From Blastochloris viridis (GTDB lineage Bacteria > Pseudomonadota > Alphaproteobacteria > Rhizobiales > Xanthobacteraceae): 64,000 bases of DNA. The stretch spans positions 3,636,001 through 3,700,000 of the forward strand of contig NZ_CP012946.1 of assembly GCF_001402875.1 (NCBI RefSeq). The letters run 5' to 3'. The translations under genes were made by a program, and so were the position numbers. Shown here piece by piece: positions 8,944-18,003 of this stretch; within the stretch, counting starts at the first letter, position 1, and every line of letters starts with the position of its first letter. The notes below the pieces were generated by a model that was given only the letters and a program-made list of their open reading frames with translations, ran no database searches and was not told the origin of the DNA.

Positions 8944-10161
8944 TCACAGCCGGCTCTCCAGCATCTCGGACACCTGCGGCACATCCTTGTCGCCGCGGCC
9001 GGAGAGGCTGACCACCATCAGATGGTCCTTCGGCCGCGCCGGCGCCAGCTCGGCGACCTTGGCCAAGGCATGGGCCGGCTCCAGCGCCGGGATGATGCCC
9101 TCGAGCTTGGACAACAGCTGGAATGCCGCGAGCGCTTCCTCGTCGGTCGCCGAGAGATAGCTCACCCGGCCGGTCTCGTGCAGGAAGGCGTGCTCCGGCC
9201 CGATGCCGGGATAATCGAGGCCGGCCGAGATCGAGTGGGCCTCGTCGATCTGGCCGTCCTCGCTCATCAACAAAAAGGTGCGGTTGCCGTGCAGCACGCC
9301 GGGCTTGCCGCCGGACAGCGAGGCGGCGTGGAGGCCGCTGGAAATGCCGTGGCCGGCCGCCTCGACCCCGAAGATCTCGACGGCGGGATCGTCGAGGAAG
9401 GGGTGGAACAGCCCCATGGCGTTGGAGCCGCCGCCGATGCAGGCCACCAGCGAATCGGGCAGACGGCCCTCGGTCGCCAGCATCTGCTCGCGGGTTTCGC
9501 GGCCGATGATGGATTGGAAGTCGCGAACCATCATCGGGTAGGGGTGGGGGCCGGCCACCGTGCCGATGCAGTAGAACGTGGTCGCGACGTTGGTGACCCA
9601 GTCGCGAAGCGCCTCGTTCATGGCATCCTTCAGCGTCTTGCTGCCGGATTGCACCGGCACTACCGTGGCGCCGAGCAGCTTCATGCGGAATACGTTGGGC
9701 TTTTGACGCTCGACGTCGACCGCGCCCATATAGACCACGCATTCGAGGCCGAAGCGGGCGCACAGGGTGGCAGTGGCGACGCCGTGCTGGCCGGCGCCGG
9801 TTTCGGCGATGATGCGCTTCTTGCCCATGCGGCGGGCGAGCAGGATCTGGCCGAGAACGTTGTTCACCTTGTGGGAACCGGTGTGGTTCAGCTCCTCGCG
9901 CTTGAGGTAGATTTTGGCGCCGCCGAAATGGTCGGTCAGCCGCTCGGCGAAATAGAGCGGGCTGGGCCGGCCGACATAATGGCTGAGGTAGCCGTCCATC
10001 TCCTGCCGGTAGGCCGGGTCGGCCTTGGCCGCGGCATAGGCGGCTTCCAGGTCGAGGATCAGCGGCATCAGGGTCTCGGCGACGAAGCGGCCGCCGAAAT
10101 CGCCGAACCGGCCGCGCTCGTCGGGTCCGGTGCGGAAGGAATTGGGTTGATGCACCGTCAC
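8944..10161 (-). CDS. trpB: tryptophan synthase beta chain
   Basis: TrpB condenses indole with serine using pyridoxal phosphate. The 405-residue protein has the PLP lysine in '[15 protein letters not shown]', the '[13 protein letters not shown]' loop, and the phosphate-binding '[10 protein letters not shown]'. I use GTG 10161 as start since AAGGAG lies about 9 bases upstream and the N-terminus fits the family; a TTG at 10203 that overlaps the trpF stop is the alternative. It follows trpF directly. Confidence 0.96.
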   Translation of the reverse strand: MTVHQPNSFRTGPDERGRFGDFGGRFVAETLMPLILDLEAAYAAAKADPAYRQEMDGYLSHYVGRPSPLYFAERLTDHFGGAKIYLKREELNHTGSHKVNNVLGQILLARRMGKKRIIAETGAGQHGVATATLCARFGLECVVYMGAVDVERQKPNVFRMKLLGATVVPVQSGSKTLKDAMNEALRDWVTNVATTFYCIGTVAGPHPYPMMVRDFQSIIGRETREQMLATEGRLPDSLVACIGGGSNAMGLFHPFLDDPAVEIFGVEAAGHGISSGLHAASLSGGKPGVLHGNRTFLLMSEDGQIDEAHSISAGLDYPGIGPEHAFLHETGRVSYLSATDEEALAAFQLLSKLEGIIPALEPAHALAKVAELAPARPKDHLMVVSLSGRGDKDVPQVSEMLESRL

Positions 10162-10199
10162 TGCGGCGGCTCCTTCAAAGGATCGCGGGCAATGCCGCG

Positions 10200-10841
10200 T
10201 CAAGCGGCCCGCGCCGCCGCGATGAAGGCGCGGATCATGGCCGGGTCCTTGTCGCCCGGAGCGCGCTCGACCCCCGAGGAAACGTCAACCGCGGCCGGCC
10301 TGACCAAGTCAATCGCCTGCGCCACGGTTGCGGGATCGAGGCCGCCAGACAGCATGACGGGCACGCCGGGGTCAAGACCGGCCACCAGACGATGGTCGAA
10401 GGCAAGGCCGTTGCCGCCGGGCAGGGCTGCGGTCGGCGCGGGCTTGGCATCGAACAGCAGCATGTCGGCGACCGCGGCATAGCCCGCCACCGCGCCAAGG
10501 TCGTCGCGACCGCCGATCGCAACCGCCTTGATCACCGGCCGGCCGAACCTTGCGCGTACCTCCGCCACCCGCTCCGGGCTCTCGCGGCCATGGAGCTGAA
10601 GAACGTCGGGCGCAACGGCGTCCACGATGCCGGCCAGCGCCGCGTCGTCGGCGTCCACGGTCAGCGCCACCACCCGCGCCCGGCCACGGGCATGGGCGGC
10701 AAGCTCGGCCGCAGCCGCCAGCGACAGATGGCGCGGGCTCTTGGCGAAGAACACCAGCCCCACCATGTCGGCGCCCGCCTCCAGCGCCGCATCCAGCGTC
10801 GCAAAGGTCGAGAGCCCACAGATCTTGACGAGCACGGTCAT
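10200..10841 (-). CDS. trpF: phosphoribosylanthranilate isomerase
   Basis: TrpF carries out the Amadori rearrangement that gives CdRP in tryptophan synthesis. The 213-residue protein begins '[12 protein letters not shown]' with the conserved catalytic Cys, has '[14 protein letters not shown]', '[12 protein letters not shown]', the catalytic Asp in 'LLFDAKP', and the phosphate-binding '[11 protein letters not shown]' and 'DVSSGVE'. It is first in the trpF-trpB-trpA-accD-folC series and diverges from ruvB. Confidence 0.97.
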   Translation of the reverse strand: MTVLVKICGLSTFATLDAALEAGADMVGLVFFAKSPRHLSLAAAAELAAHARGRARVVALTVDADDAALAGIVDAVAPDVLQLHGRESPERVAEVRARFGRPVIKAVAIGGRDDLGAVAGYAAVADMLLFDAKPAPTAALPGGNGLAFDHRLVAGLDPGVPVMLSGGLDPATVAQAIDLVRPAAVDVSSGVERAPGDKDPAMIRAFIAAARAA

Positions 10842-10987
10842 TGGCGGGGTCTATAGCGAACTTCGCGCGCGCGTGCGAGCGTCGCGGCGACCGCCGCAGC
10901 GCCAGCGGGCCTGCGGGCTGGCCTGCCGACCCCGCCGGGGTATAACCGGGCTGCCGACCGGACCCCGCGACCGCAAGAGGGACTGCC

Positions 10988-12037
10988 GTGACCACGCCCC
11001 CCCGCCGCCTGGTGCAGCCCGACAAGCGCGAGGACGATACGCCCGACGCCACGCTCAGGCCGCAGCGCCTGGCCGATTTCGTCGGCCAGGCCCAGGCCCG
11101 CGCCAACCTCGAAGTGTTCATCGAGGCGGCGCGCCAGCGCAAGGAAGCGCTCGACCACGTGCTGTTCGTCGGGCCCCCCGGCCTCGGCAAAACCACGCTG
11201 GCCCAGATCGTCGCCAAGGAGCTCAATGTCGGCTTTCGCGCCACCTCCGGCCCGGTGATCGCCAAAGCCGGCGACCTGGCCGCCCTCCTCACCAATCTGG
11301 AGGAGCGCGACGTGCTGTTCATCGACGAAATCCATCGCCTCAACCCGGCGGTGGAGGAGATCCTCTACCCCGCCATGGAGGATTTTCAGCTCGACCTGAT
11401 CATCGGCGAGGGGCCGGCGGCGCGCTCGGTGCGCATCGACCTCGCCAAGTTCACGCTGGTCGGCGCCACCACCCGCGCCGGCCTCCTCACCACGCCGCTG
11501 CGCGACCGCTTCGGCATTCCGGTGCGGCTCAATTTCTACACCGTCGCCGAGCTGGAATTCATCGTCAGCCGCGGCGCCCGGGTGTTCGGCATCGGCGTGA
11601 CGCCGGAGGGCGCCAACGAGATCGCCCGACGAGCCCGCGGCACCCCGCGCATCGCCGGCCGGCTGCTGCGGCGGGTGCGCGATTTCGCGCTGGTCGACAA
11701 GTCCGGGGCGATCGACCGCACCGTGGCCGACCGCGCCCTGGTGGCGCTGGAAGTCGACGCCGCCGGGCTGGACGCCATGGACCGCCGCTATCTGTCGATG
11801 ATCGCGCACAATTTCGGCGGCGGCCCGGTGGGGATCGAGACCATCGCCGCGGCGCTGTCGGAGCCGCGCGACGCCATCGAGGAAATCATCGAGCCCTATC
11901 TGATCCAGCAGGGCTTCGTGCAGCGCACACCGCGCGGGCGGCTCCTCACCGCCCAGGCCTTCCGCCACCTCGGCCTCGCCGAGCCGGTGCGCGAGACGCC
12001 GCAGTTCCAGCTGTTCCAGGACGAGGGGGACGGGTGA
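10988..12037 (+). CDS. ruvB: Holliday junction branch migration helicase RuvB
   Basis: RuvB is the AAA+ motor that, with RuvA, migrates Holliday junctions in recombination and fork repair. The 349-residue protein has Walker A 'GPPGLGKTT' (about residue 60), Walker B '[10 protein letters not shown]', sensor 1 'VGATTRAG', the arginine finger region 'RDRFGI', and a C-terminal winged helix with 'TPRGR'. The start is GTG 10988, preceded by AAGAGGG. ruvA and ruvC are not downstream; they may lie elsewhere. Confidence 0.97.
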   Translation: MTTPPRRLVQPDKREDDTPDATLRPQRLADFVGQAQARANLEVFIEAARQRKEALDHVLFVGPPGLGKTTLAQIVAKELNVGFRATSGPVIAKAGDLAALLTNLEERDVLFIDEIHRLNPAVEEILYPAMEDFQLDLIIGEGPAARSVRIDLAKFTLVGATTRAGLLTTPLRDRFGIPVRLNFYTVAELEFIVSRGARVFGIGVTPEGANEIARRARGTPRIAGRLLRRVRDFALVDKSGAIDRTVADRALVALEVDAAGLDAMDRRYLSMIAHNFGGGPVGIETIAAALSEPRDAIEEIIEPYLIQQGFVQRTPRGRLLTAQAFRHLGLAEPVRETPQFQLFQDEGDG

Positions 12038-12074
12038 GAACGCCCGTGCCGGGCCTCATCACGGGCCGCAGGGT

Positions 12075-12100
12075 GAGACGGCGGGCTCAGCCGCCGTCTC
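12075..12100. terminator. strong hairpin downstream of ruvB and of the chemoreceptor gene
   Basis: A perfect 10-bp stem (GAGACGGCGG / CCGCCGTCTC) with a 6-base loop lies between the convergent ends of ruvB and the chemoreceptor gene. There is no T-run on either side, so it may act as a bidirectional RNA-end structure rather than a classic intrinsic terminator. Confidence 0.5.
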
Positions 12101-12157
12101 GAACATCTGGAGCCAACGCCGGCGACGAAAGCCCAGCGCGATCGACCGGATTTGGTG

Positions 12158-14167
12158 TCACGCCGCGTCGGCGGCGCGGACGCCATGCAGGAACGTCTCG
12201 GTACGCTCCCGGAGCTGCTCGAACTCGCGGTCGAGCGTCTCGGCGGTCGCGGTCAGCTTGGCCACCACCGCGTCGGTGGACGCCACCGCGTGCTGCACGT
12301 CGGCGATGTCGCGGGTGACGGTGGAGGCGCCGGTTTCGGCGGTGCCCATCGCCTCGACGATGCTCGCCGCCAGCGCGATCTGCTGCGCGGTTTCCTGCTG
12401 GATGGCCTGGGAGGAGACGTGGAGGTCGCGGATGGTGCCGCCGAGCTCGCGCGTCAGCGCGGTGGCGTCGTCGACCGCCTGCTGCACCGCCTTGATCTGC
12501 TCGCCGACGTCGTCGGTGGCGCGGGAGGTCTCGCGGGCGAGGCCCTTGACCTCGGCGGCGACCACCGCGAAGCCGGCACCGGAATCGCCGGCGCGCGCCG
12601 CCTCGATGGTGGCGTTGAGCGCGAGCAGGTTGGTCTGAGAGGCGATGGCGGCGATTGTCGCCACCACCTGGTCGATACCGGCGGCGATGCCGCCGAGCCG
12701 TTCGATCGCCGCCTCGACCCGTTCGGTTGCGACCAAGGCGCGCTCGGCGATCTTGGCCTCAGCGTCGGCGCGCGCGGCGATGTCGGCGCTGGCGCTGTCG
12801 AGGTCGGTGCTGGAGCGGCGGGCGGTTTCCACCGCGGTGGCGGCACGGCCGGCGGCCTCGACCACCGAACCGGAGCGGACGCCGGCCAGCTCGATCTCGT
12901 CGCGGACGTGGCGCGCCGCCGCACGCAGGTCGGTCACCACCGCGGACACCGCGCCGAGCACGGCGCCGCTGGCGCGGTCGAAATCCTCGGTAAGGCTCTG
13001 GCGGCGGCGCTCGGTGCGCTCGATCCCGGCGCGGGTGGCGGCGCGTTCGGCCTCCAGCCGCTGACGCTCCTCGATCGAGCCGCGCAGCGTCAGCACGGCA
13101 GCGGCCATGCGGCCGACCTCGCCGCCGCTGGCGGGATCGACCGTGACGGTGACGTCGCCGTCCGCCAGACGGGTCAGCGCGACGGTCATGCGGTCGAGCG
13201 GATTGAACACCCCATGTGACAGCAGCGCGTAGATCGCCGCCACCGCGCAGCAGAAGGTGCCAGCGGCGATCAGCAACAAGGTCAGGCTCTGCGCCCGGTT
13301 GTCGGCAATGCGGTCGGCGATCAGAAGGTCGAGGTCGGCGCTGGCGGTGGCGATGAACGCGGTGAGCGCAGTCGCGGCCGCGACCTCAAGGTCGTGCAGC
13401 GCGAAGCTGCCGACCGGATCGCCGAGCGCGGTGCGGCGCACCGCCTCGCCCAGCCGATCGACCGCCGGCACCGCGTGGTCGCGCGCGGCCACCATGCGAG
13501 CGTGGACGTCCGGCCGGGTGACGTTCTCCAGCACGCGCGCGACCACGCCGCCAAAACGCTGGCGGACCAGATCGAAGGCGCCGCCGGCGATCAACAGTTC
13601 GACCCGCGATTCGTCCGACACGTTGGCGGACGAGAAGCGCCGGCCGCGATTGCCGAGGTTGCGCACCGACTCGGACAATGCCGGCATCACCTGACCGGCC
13701 AGATCCATCATATGGTAGGTATCGAGCTTGGGGTCGAGGATCAGACCGGACTGATCGAGCACCGCCTGGCGGAGCCTGGTGAGGGATTCGGTCACCGCCA
13801 GCACCTTGCCGCGGTCGAGACGCTTGGCGGCGGCCATCGCCTCGAGCAGCTCGGCGGCGCGGGCGTTTTCCGCCCCGGTTCCATAGCCGGCGCCGAACTC
13901 GGCCTCGGCCGCCTTGAGTTTGGCCGCCGCAGCGGCGAGATCGCTGCTGGTCGGCATGCCGAAATCCCAGGCGCGGGTGCGCTCGGCGAGCGCGGTGTTA
14001 ACGTCGGCGATCGCCATCAGATAGCGGTTGCCGACCCGCTCGCGTTCCGCGGTGCGGATCTCGGCGAGCTGAAGCGACAGCAGCGACCACGTGACATAGG
14101 CGAGCGGCACGAGAAAGAGCGCGACCGCGCCGAGGATTCGGGTCCGCAACCCGAGTTTCGCGAGCAT
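12158..14167 (-). CDS. methyl-accepting chemotaxis protein
   Basis: This 669-residue receptor should sense a ligand and signal through CheA/CheW. It has a first membrane helix at ~10-30, a long periplasmic helical domain to about residue 285, a second membrane helix ('LTLLLIAAGTFCCAVAAIYA'), a HAMP linker ('FNPLDRMTVALTRLADGDV'), and a signalling domain whose hairpin tip reads 'IASQTNLLALNATIEAARAG'. No che genes are nearby. It sits between ruvB and ybgC on the opposite strand, an unusual place for it. Its ligand cannot be inferred. Confidence 0.93.
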   Translation of the reverse strand: MLAKLGLRTRILGAVALFLVPLAYVTWSLLSLQLAEIRTAERERVGNRYLMAIADVNTALAERTRAWDFGMPTSSDLAAAAAKLKAAEAEFGAGYGTGAENARAAELLEAMAAAKRLDRGKVLAVTESLTRLRQAVLDQSGLILDPKLDTYHMMDLAGQVMPALSESVRNLGNRGRRFSSANVSDESRVELLIAGGAFDLVRQRFGGVVARVLENVTRPDVHARMVAARDHAVPAVDRLGEAVRRTALGDPVGSFALHDLEVAAATALTAFIATASADLDLLIADRIADNRAQSLTLLLIAAGTFCCAVAAIYALLSHGVFNPLDRMTVALTRLADGDVTVTVDPASGGEVGRMAAAVLTLRGSIEERQRLEAERAATRAGIERTERRRQSLTEDFDRASGAVLGAVSAVVTDLRAAARHVRDEIELAGVRSGSVVEAAGRAATAVETARRSSTDLDSASADIAARADAEAKIAERALVATERVEAAIERLGGIAAGIDQVVATIAAIASQTNLLALNATIEAARAGDSGAGFAVVAAEVKGLARETSRATDDVGEQIKAVQQAVDDATALTRELGGTIRDLHVSSQAIQQETAQQIALAASIVEAMGTAETGASTVTRDIADVQHAVASTDAVVAKLTATAETLDREFEQLRERTETFLHGVRAADAA

Positions 14168-14395
14168 GGCTTGTTCCTGGCGTGAACGTTACGTCAGCCA
14201 TGGCGCTGAAATGATTAGAGCGAGGTTTACGATGACGTTATGCCGCTGTCATATCGGGTGAGGGCAAGACCTGATCGCGCCGACGGCCGCACACCGAAAG
14301 TTACAAATGAATTCATCTGCGGTGCCGGCATCGCGCGCGCCCGGCGACAACAGCGCCGACGCGGCATTCTTCATCGATGGGGGCGACGAGCGAAC

Positions 14396-14890
14396 ATGAC
14401 TGACGTGAACGACACTGCCGGCCCGCAGGGCCGATCCTGGCCGGACCTTGCCGGCCGTCTGGTACCCGGCGGCCACGTGCTGGCGGTGCGGGTCTATTAC
14501 GAGGACACCGATTTCTCCGGCTTCGTCTATCACGCCAACTTCCTGCGCTACATGGAGCGCAGCCGTTCCGATTATCTGCGCCTGCTCGGCGTCGAGCAGG
14601 GCGCGCTGTTCGAGGAGGCGGTGAAGGAGGTCGGCGCCGGCTTCGCCTTCGTGGTCCGCCACATGGACCTCGACTTCCGCCGCCCGGCGCGAATCGACGA
14701 CATTCTGGAGGTCCACACCCACCCGGCCGAAGTGCGCGGGGCCTCGCTCACCCTGGCCCAGAGCGTGCGGCGCGACGGCGAGGTCCTGGTGGCGGCTGAG
14801 GTCAAGGTCGCCTTCGTCGCCGGCGAGCGCGCCACCCGCATCCCGCTGGCGTTGCGCAAGGTGATGGGTGCCGACGTCGGCCCGGCCTGA
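14396..14890 (+). CDS. ybgC: YbgC-type acyl-CoA thioesterase
   Basis: A 164-residue hotdog-fold thioesterase. The active-site motif 'YYEDTDFSGFVYHANFLRYM' contains the catalytic Asp, and 'FVVRHMDLDFRRPARIDD' follows. The family hydrolyses short acyl-CoAs and is linked to the Tol-Pal envelope system in many proteobacteria. In relatives this gene usually starts the tol-pal operon; here the next genes are the unknown paralogues described below and no tolQRAB-pal is present. ATG 14396 is chosen because earlier in-frame sequence does not look coding. Confidence 0.92.
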   Translation: MTDVNDTAGPQGRSWPDLAGRLVPGGHVLAVRVYYEDTDFSGFVYHANFLRYMERSRSDYLRLLGVEQGALFEEAVKEVGAGFAFVVRHMDLDFRRPARIDDILEVHTHPAEVRGASLTLAQSVRRDGEVLVAAEVKVAFVAGERATRIPLALRKVMGADVGPA

Positions 14891-15018
14891 CGGCGCCCGG
14901 CGGAACCTCCGCTCCCTCACCGCATTGTCCAGCCATGACGTGACCTGAACCGCCCCGGACCGCTTGGTCTCGCGGGCGCAACGGTGGTCCGGCAGAAAAA
15001 CGAGGGAGGATGCGGCGC

Positions 15019-15474
15019 ATGGGCGAGATCGACCGTCACATCAAGACCCGGCTGGCCGAACCGGGCGACGAACTGGTGCTGACCACGTTCGGCCGTCACG
15101 ACCTCCGCGGCTTTGCCGCGGCCGACGATCCCTCGGTGGCGGTGGGGCTGCCGCCGGGCAGCGAGATCCGCTTCACCGAGCCGGTGGCCTGCGAGCCCTC
15201 GGCCGGCGCTGCGCCGACCGGGCACCGGCTGGCCCGCCTTCGCCAAGTGGTGATCGACAACCCCTGCATCCACCACGATGCGCTGGAGTTCGGCGGCACC
15301 CAGCTGCTGTTGCTCACGCAGCTGTGCGAGGGCCAGCGCGCCACCGTGGTGCGGCTGCCGACTTTGAGCGAGGCCGCCCGATCCCGCAGTCGCGACGCCC
15401 ACCAAATGCCGCTCGAGAATATCCGGCTGCTGGCGGAGCCTGCCGACGACTCCGGCCACCCGATGTTCATTTAG
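15019..15474 (+). CDS. unknown protein, divergent member of the MCDYSLHHV paralogue cluster
   Basis: A 151-residue protein of unknown function. It shares with the next two genes the scattered pattern GDELVLTTF....RGFAA, 'VAVGLPPGSEI.F', 'LARLRQ', 'HHDALEF', and 'LCEGQRATVVRLP', but lacks their MCDYSLHHV start and has a different C-terminus. Cysteines occur at the 'VACE', 'NPCIHH' and 'LCEG' positions. I start at ATG 15019 since GGGAGG lies 9 bases upstream; ATG 15010 touches that site directly. It follows ybgC by 128 bases, so could share its transcript. There is no signal peptide or membrane helix. Confidence 0.7.
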   Translation: MGEIDRHIKTRLAEPGDELVLTTFGRHDLRGFAAADDPSVAVGLPPGSEIRFTEPVACEPSAGAAPTGHRLARLRQVVIDNPCIHHDALEFGGTQLLLLTQLCEGQRATVVRLPTLSEAARSRSRDAHQMPLENIRLLAEPADDSGHPMFI

Positions 15475-15882
15475 GACCGGCGCCGGGCTGACTATTCGAG
15501 CCTCCGCCGATCCGATTGAACCGGACGGCCGCTGTGAGCCTTCGAGGCCTTGCATTGCCGTTCGCGCCCAGCGCCTGTCGCACCCGGCGCGCGCGGTGCG
15601 GACGGTGCTCTGACGTGACGGCCGAGCCGCGGCCAAGGCCACGCTGACCTTCCCGAAATTCCGACAGCTGCCGCGATCGTCCCGGTTTTGCCACCGCGCG
15701 ACGTTGCCGCAGGGCCTTGCCCTCCGGAACATCCGCTCTGGCTCGGACATTTTCGACCCATCGGTAACGGGGCGCCCGGCGCAGCCCGGACGCTTCAGCA
15801 ACCGTCATCGTGGAATCGGCCGCCGTGGGTTCCTCCGCGGCACCTGACTCTTTCGGCTGTTCGTAACCAGAGGAAGCCTCAC
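15475..15882. other. 408-base gap between paralogues, no gene seen
   Basis: No reading frame here looks coding on either strand; the longer open frames lack a ribosome site and family resemblance. The final bases hold the AGAGGAAG ribosome site for the gene at 15883. The length suggests that the second paralogue has its own promoter, but I cannot point to a convincing -35/-10 pair. Confidence 0.5.
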
Positions 15883-16362
15883 ATGTGCGACTACAGTCTT
15901 CATCATGTGGCGTCCCGGCCGGCCAAGGTCGGCGAAACGCTGGTCTCGACGACGTTCCCCAACTCGATCACGCGGGGCTTCACCTCGCCGGACGAGCCGA
16001 ACGTTGCGGTGTGCCTGCTGCCGGGCACCGAACTTGGGTTCGAGAAGAACGTGGAGTGCGAGTTCGCGTACGGAATGCTGTCCAACAAGACCGTCGGCGC
16101 CAACCTCGCCCGCTTCCGTCAGGTGAATCTGGAGAACCCCTATCTCCATCACGACGCGCTGGAATTCCCCAACGGCGAGACGGTGCTGGTCACCCATTTG
16201 TGCCAGGGCCAGCGCGCCACCGTGCTGCAGCTTCCGGCCGGGGTGTCCGGCGAGGCCGACCATCACCACCCCGCCGACGAGGACGCCGAACCCGCAACTG
16301 CGCCGACGGAGGAGGCCGGGCAGCGCCCGCCGGCTCTGGCCGGTGCGATGGCTTCCGACTGA
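15883..16362 (+). CDS. unknown protein of the MCDYSLHHV family, copy 2
   Basis: A 159-residue soluble protein of unknown function. It begins MCDYSLHHVASRPAKVGETL and contains 'TRGF', 'VAVCLLPGTEL', 'LARFRQ', 'LHHDALEFPNG' and 'LCQGQRATVLQLP', with cysteines at 2, 44, 59 and 107. After residue 120 comes a tail that starts with a His cluster (HHHP at 127) and is then acidic and Pro/Ala-rich. Paired Cys and His residues raise the idea of metal binding, which is only inference. The start has AGAGGAAG about 7 bases upstream. From memory, proteins with this N-terminus are conserved hypotheticals of rhizobial relatives. Confidence 0.78.
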   Translation: MCDYSLHHVASRPAKVGETLVSTTFPNSITRGFTSPDEPNVAVCLLPGTELGFEKNVECEFAYGMLSNKTVGANLARFRQVNLENPYLHHDALEFPNGETVLVTHLCQGQRATVLQLPAGVSGEADHHHPADEDAEPATAPTEEAGQRPPALAGAMASD

Positions 16363-16408
16363 TCGCGCCGGCATTGGTGTGCCGGTCGTCGAAAATCCCG
16401 TTCTGATT

Positions 16409-16445
16409 CGGTTTCCGGGTGATCACGTCGTGATCCCGGAAACCG
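16409..16445. repeat. long palindrome between paralogues 2 and 3
   Basis: CGGTTTCCGG pairs with CCGGAAACCG, enclosing GATCAC-gtc-GTGATC, so the whole 37 bases fold into one stem of 16 pairs with a two-base bulge. It lies 47 bases past the stop of the second paralogue. It may be a transcript-end structure or a dispersed repeat copy. Confidence 0.7.
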
Positions 16446-16536
16446 GTTGACGCGAGTGGCCGAGGGGCCCGGGCGCCACCCTCATTCGGCCGGGTCGCGA
16501 ACCGGCGCTCTTCGCTGTCTTCGACGGAGAACGTTG

Positions 16537-16980
16537 ATGTGCGATTACAGTCTTCACCATGTGACCTCCCGGCCGGCCAAAGTCGGCGAAACGCTGGTCT
16601 CCCGGAAGTTCGAGAATTCGGTGACCCGCGGCTTTGCTGCGCCGGCCGAGCCGGAGGTCGCCGTTTGCCTGTTGCCGGGAACCGAGCTTCGGTTCGAGAC
16701 CGACGTCGAGTGCGTCTCCTCGTTCTGGCTGATGCCGCGCAGGAAAATCCACGCCCGGCTCGCGCGCTTCCGCCAGCTCGAGACCGACAGCGTCTACGCC
16801 CACCGCGACGCGCTGGAATTCCCGGACGGGCGCATCGTGCTGCTGACGACGCTGCGGCCCGGCCAGAAGGTGACGGTGCTGCAGCTGCCGGCGGGAGCGA
16901 AGGCGGGCGCCCATCACCATCCCGCGCCGGCCGAGCAGCCGCGGGCGAAATCCTCCGCCCCCGGCCGCCTGGCGACGTGA
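16537..16980 (+). CDS. unknown protein of the MCDYSLHHV family, copy 3
   Basis: A 147-residue protein closely related to the preceding gene: 19 of the first 20 residues match (MCDYSLHHVTSRPAKVGETL) and the DNA there is also very similar, so the pair is a recent duplication. It keeps Cys 2, 44 and 59 but has Arg in place of Cys 107, and 'HRDALEF' in place of 'HHDALEF'. The tail again holds HHHP followed by Pro/Ala residues. A GGAGA site precedes ATG 16537. Function unknown. Confidence 0.78.
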   Translation: MCDYSLHHVTSRPAKVGETLVSRKFENSVTRGFAAPAEPEVAVCLLPGTELRFETDVECVSSFWLMPRRKIHARLARFRQLETDSVYAHRDALEFPDGRIVLLTTLRPGQKVTVLQLPAGAKAGAHHHPAPAEQPRAKSSAPGRLAT

Positions 16981-16985
16981 TGCCG

Positions 16986-17092
16986 CTAGAGCGTCATCCG
17001 ACCTGACTGCATCAGGTCGGATGCTTTAGGTCTTTGTTATTTCGCATTTTCTTTCGCACAACCGGATCCCACTTGTGCGAAAAATGCTCTAG
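16986..17092. repeat. mosaic palindromic intergenic element (RIME-like)
   Basis: The element is bounded by CTAGAGC (16986-16992) and GCTCTAG (17086-17092). Inside are a perfect 12-bp hairpin, CATCCGACCTGA / TCAGGTCGGATG (16995-17023), and a second hairpin with TTCGCACAA / TTGTGCGAA arms around GGATCC. The edges and the 'tctttgttatttcgcattttc' type core match what I remember of mosaic intergenic repeats in rhizobial genomes. The element is richer in A+T than its surroundings. Its right end supplies the stop codon of the Ada-like gene. Confidence 0.75.
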
Positions 17093-18003
17093 GCCGCTGC
17101 GGCGCGCCACCCCGCCTCCCAGCCCAGCATGGCGCGCTTGCGCGTCAGCCCCCAGTGGTAGCCGGTGAGGGCGCCGCCGCTGCCGACCACGCGGTGGCAG
17201 GGCACCACGAACGCGATCGGGTTGCGGCCGACCGCCGCGCCGACCGCCCGCGCCGCTGTGGGCCGGCCGATGTCGTGCGCCAGGGCCGCATAGCTCGCCG
17301 CCCGGCCGAACGGGATCTTCAGCAGTGTCTCCCACACTCTGATCTCGAAGTCGCTGCCGATCAGCACCACCCGCAGCGGCACCTCAGGCTGCCATGCCGT
17401 TGGGTCAAAGATGCGCCGGACCAGCGGCGCGGTGGCGTCGCGACAATCCTCGAACTGTGCCGCCGGCCACCGCGCCCGCATGTCAGCCAGCGCCGCCGCC
17501 TCGCCGCCGGGGTCGGCGAAGGCGAGACCGGCGAGGCCGCGCGCGGTCGCCATCACCAGGGCGGTGCCGAACGGGGAGGGGTGGAAGCCGAACCGCACCA
17601 CCGCGCCGGCGCCGCCGCGCTGCCATTCGCCGGGCGACATCGCCTCATGGGTGACGAACAGATCGTGCAGCCGGCCGGGGCCGGACAGGCCAAGCTCGAA
17701 CGCAGCGTCGAGCACGTTGCCGCTTCCCGCCAGCACCCGTTTGGCGTGGTCGAGCGTCACCGCCTGCAAAAACCCCTTCGGCGTCAGCCCGGCCCAGCGC
17801 CGGAACAGCGCGTTGAGGGTGCGAATGTCGACGCCGGCGGCGGTGGCGATGGCCTCGGCCTCGGGCTGGCTGCGCCACGCCTCGGTGATGAAGGCGATCG
17901 CCCGCCGCACCACCTCATAGTCGGCGCACCAATCGGCCTGCGCATCAAGGCTTGAGCCAAGGTTCGGGCCGGCATCAGGTGTTAAGGTGGCGCGGTCGAG
18001 CAT
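17089..18003 (-). CDS. Ada-like fusion: AraC-type HTH plus methylated-DNA-cysteine methyltransferase
   Basis: This 304-residue protein should repair O6-methylguanine by transferring the methyl group to its own cysteine. The C-terminal domain has the active site 'PCHRVVGSGG' (Cys 269) and 'IPFGRAASYAALA'. The N-terminal third is an AraC-type helix-turn-helix ('GVDIRTLNALFRRWAGLTPKGF'). The metal-binding phosphotriester domain of full-length Ada is absent, so self-activation as in E. coli is unlikely. Start ATG 18003. The stop codon TAG lies inside the terminal repeat of the intergenic element, so that insertion probably redefined the C-terminus (GWRAAAA). Confidence 0.88.
   Translation of the reverse strand: MLDRATLTPDAGPNLGSSLDAQADWCADYEVVRRAIAFITEAWRSQPEAEAIATAAGVDIRTLNALFRRWAGLTPKGFLQAVTLDHAKRVLAGSGNVLDAAFELGLSGPGRLHDLFVTHEAMSPGEWQRGGAGAVVRFGFHPSPFGTALVMATARGLAGLAFADPGGEAAALADMRARWPAAQFEDCRDATAPLVRRIFDPTAWQPEVPLRVVLIGSDFEIRVWETLLKIPFGRAASYAALAHDIGRPTAARAVGAAVGRNPIAFVVPCHRVVGSGGALTGYHWGLTRKRAMLGWEAGWRAAAA

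Noticed and set aside
9022..10482. Long plus-strand frame opposite trpB and trpF
   Set aside because: Shadow of conserved minus-strand genes; no ribosome site or family signal.
10842..10987. Tryptophan attenuator or leader upstream of trpF
   Set aside because: I found no short leader peptide with Trp codons and no alternative stem pairs in the trpF/ruvB gap.
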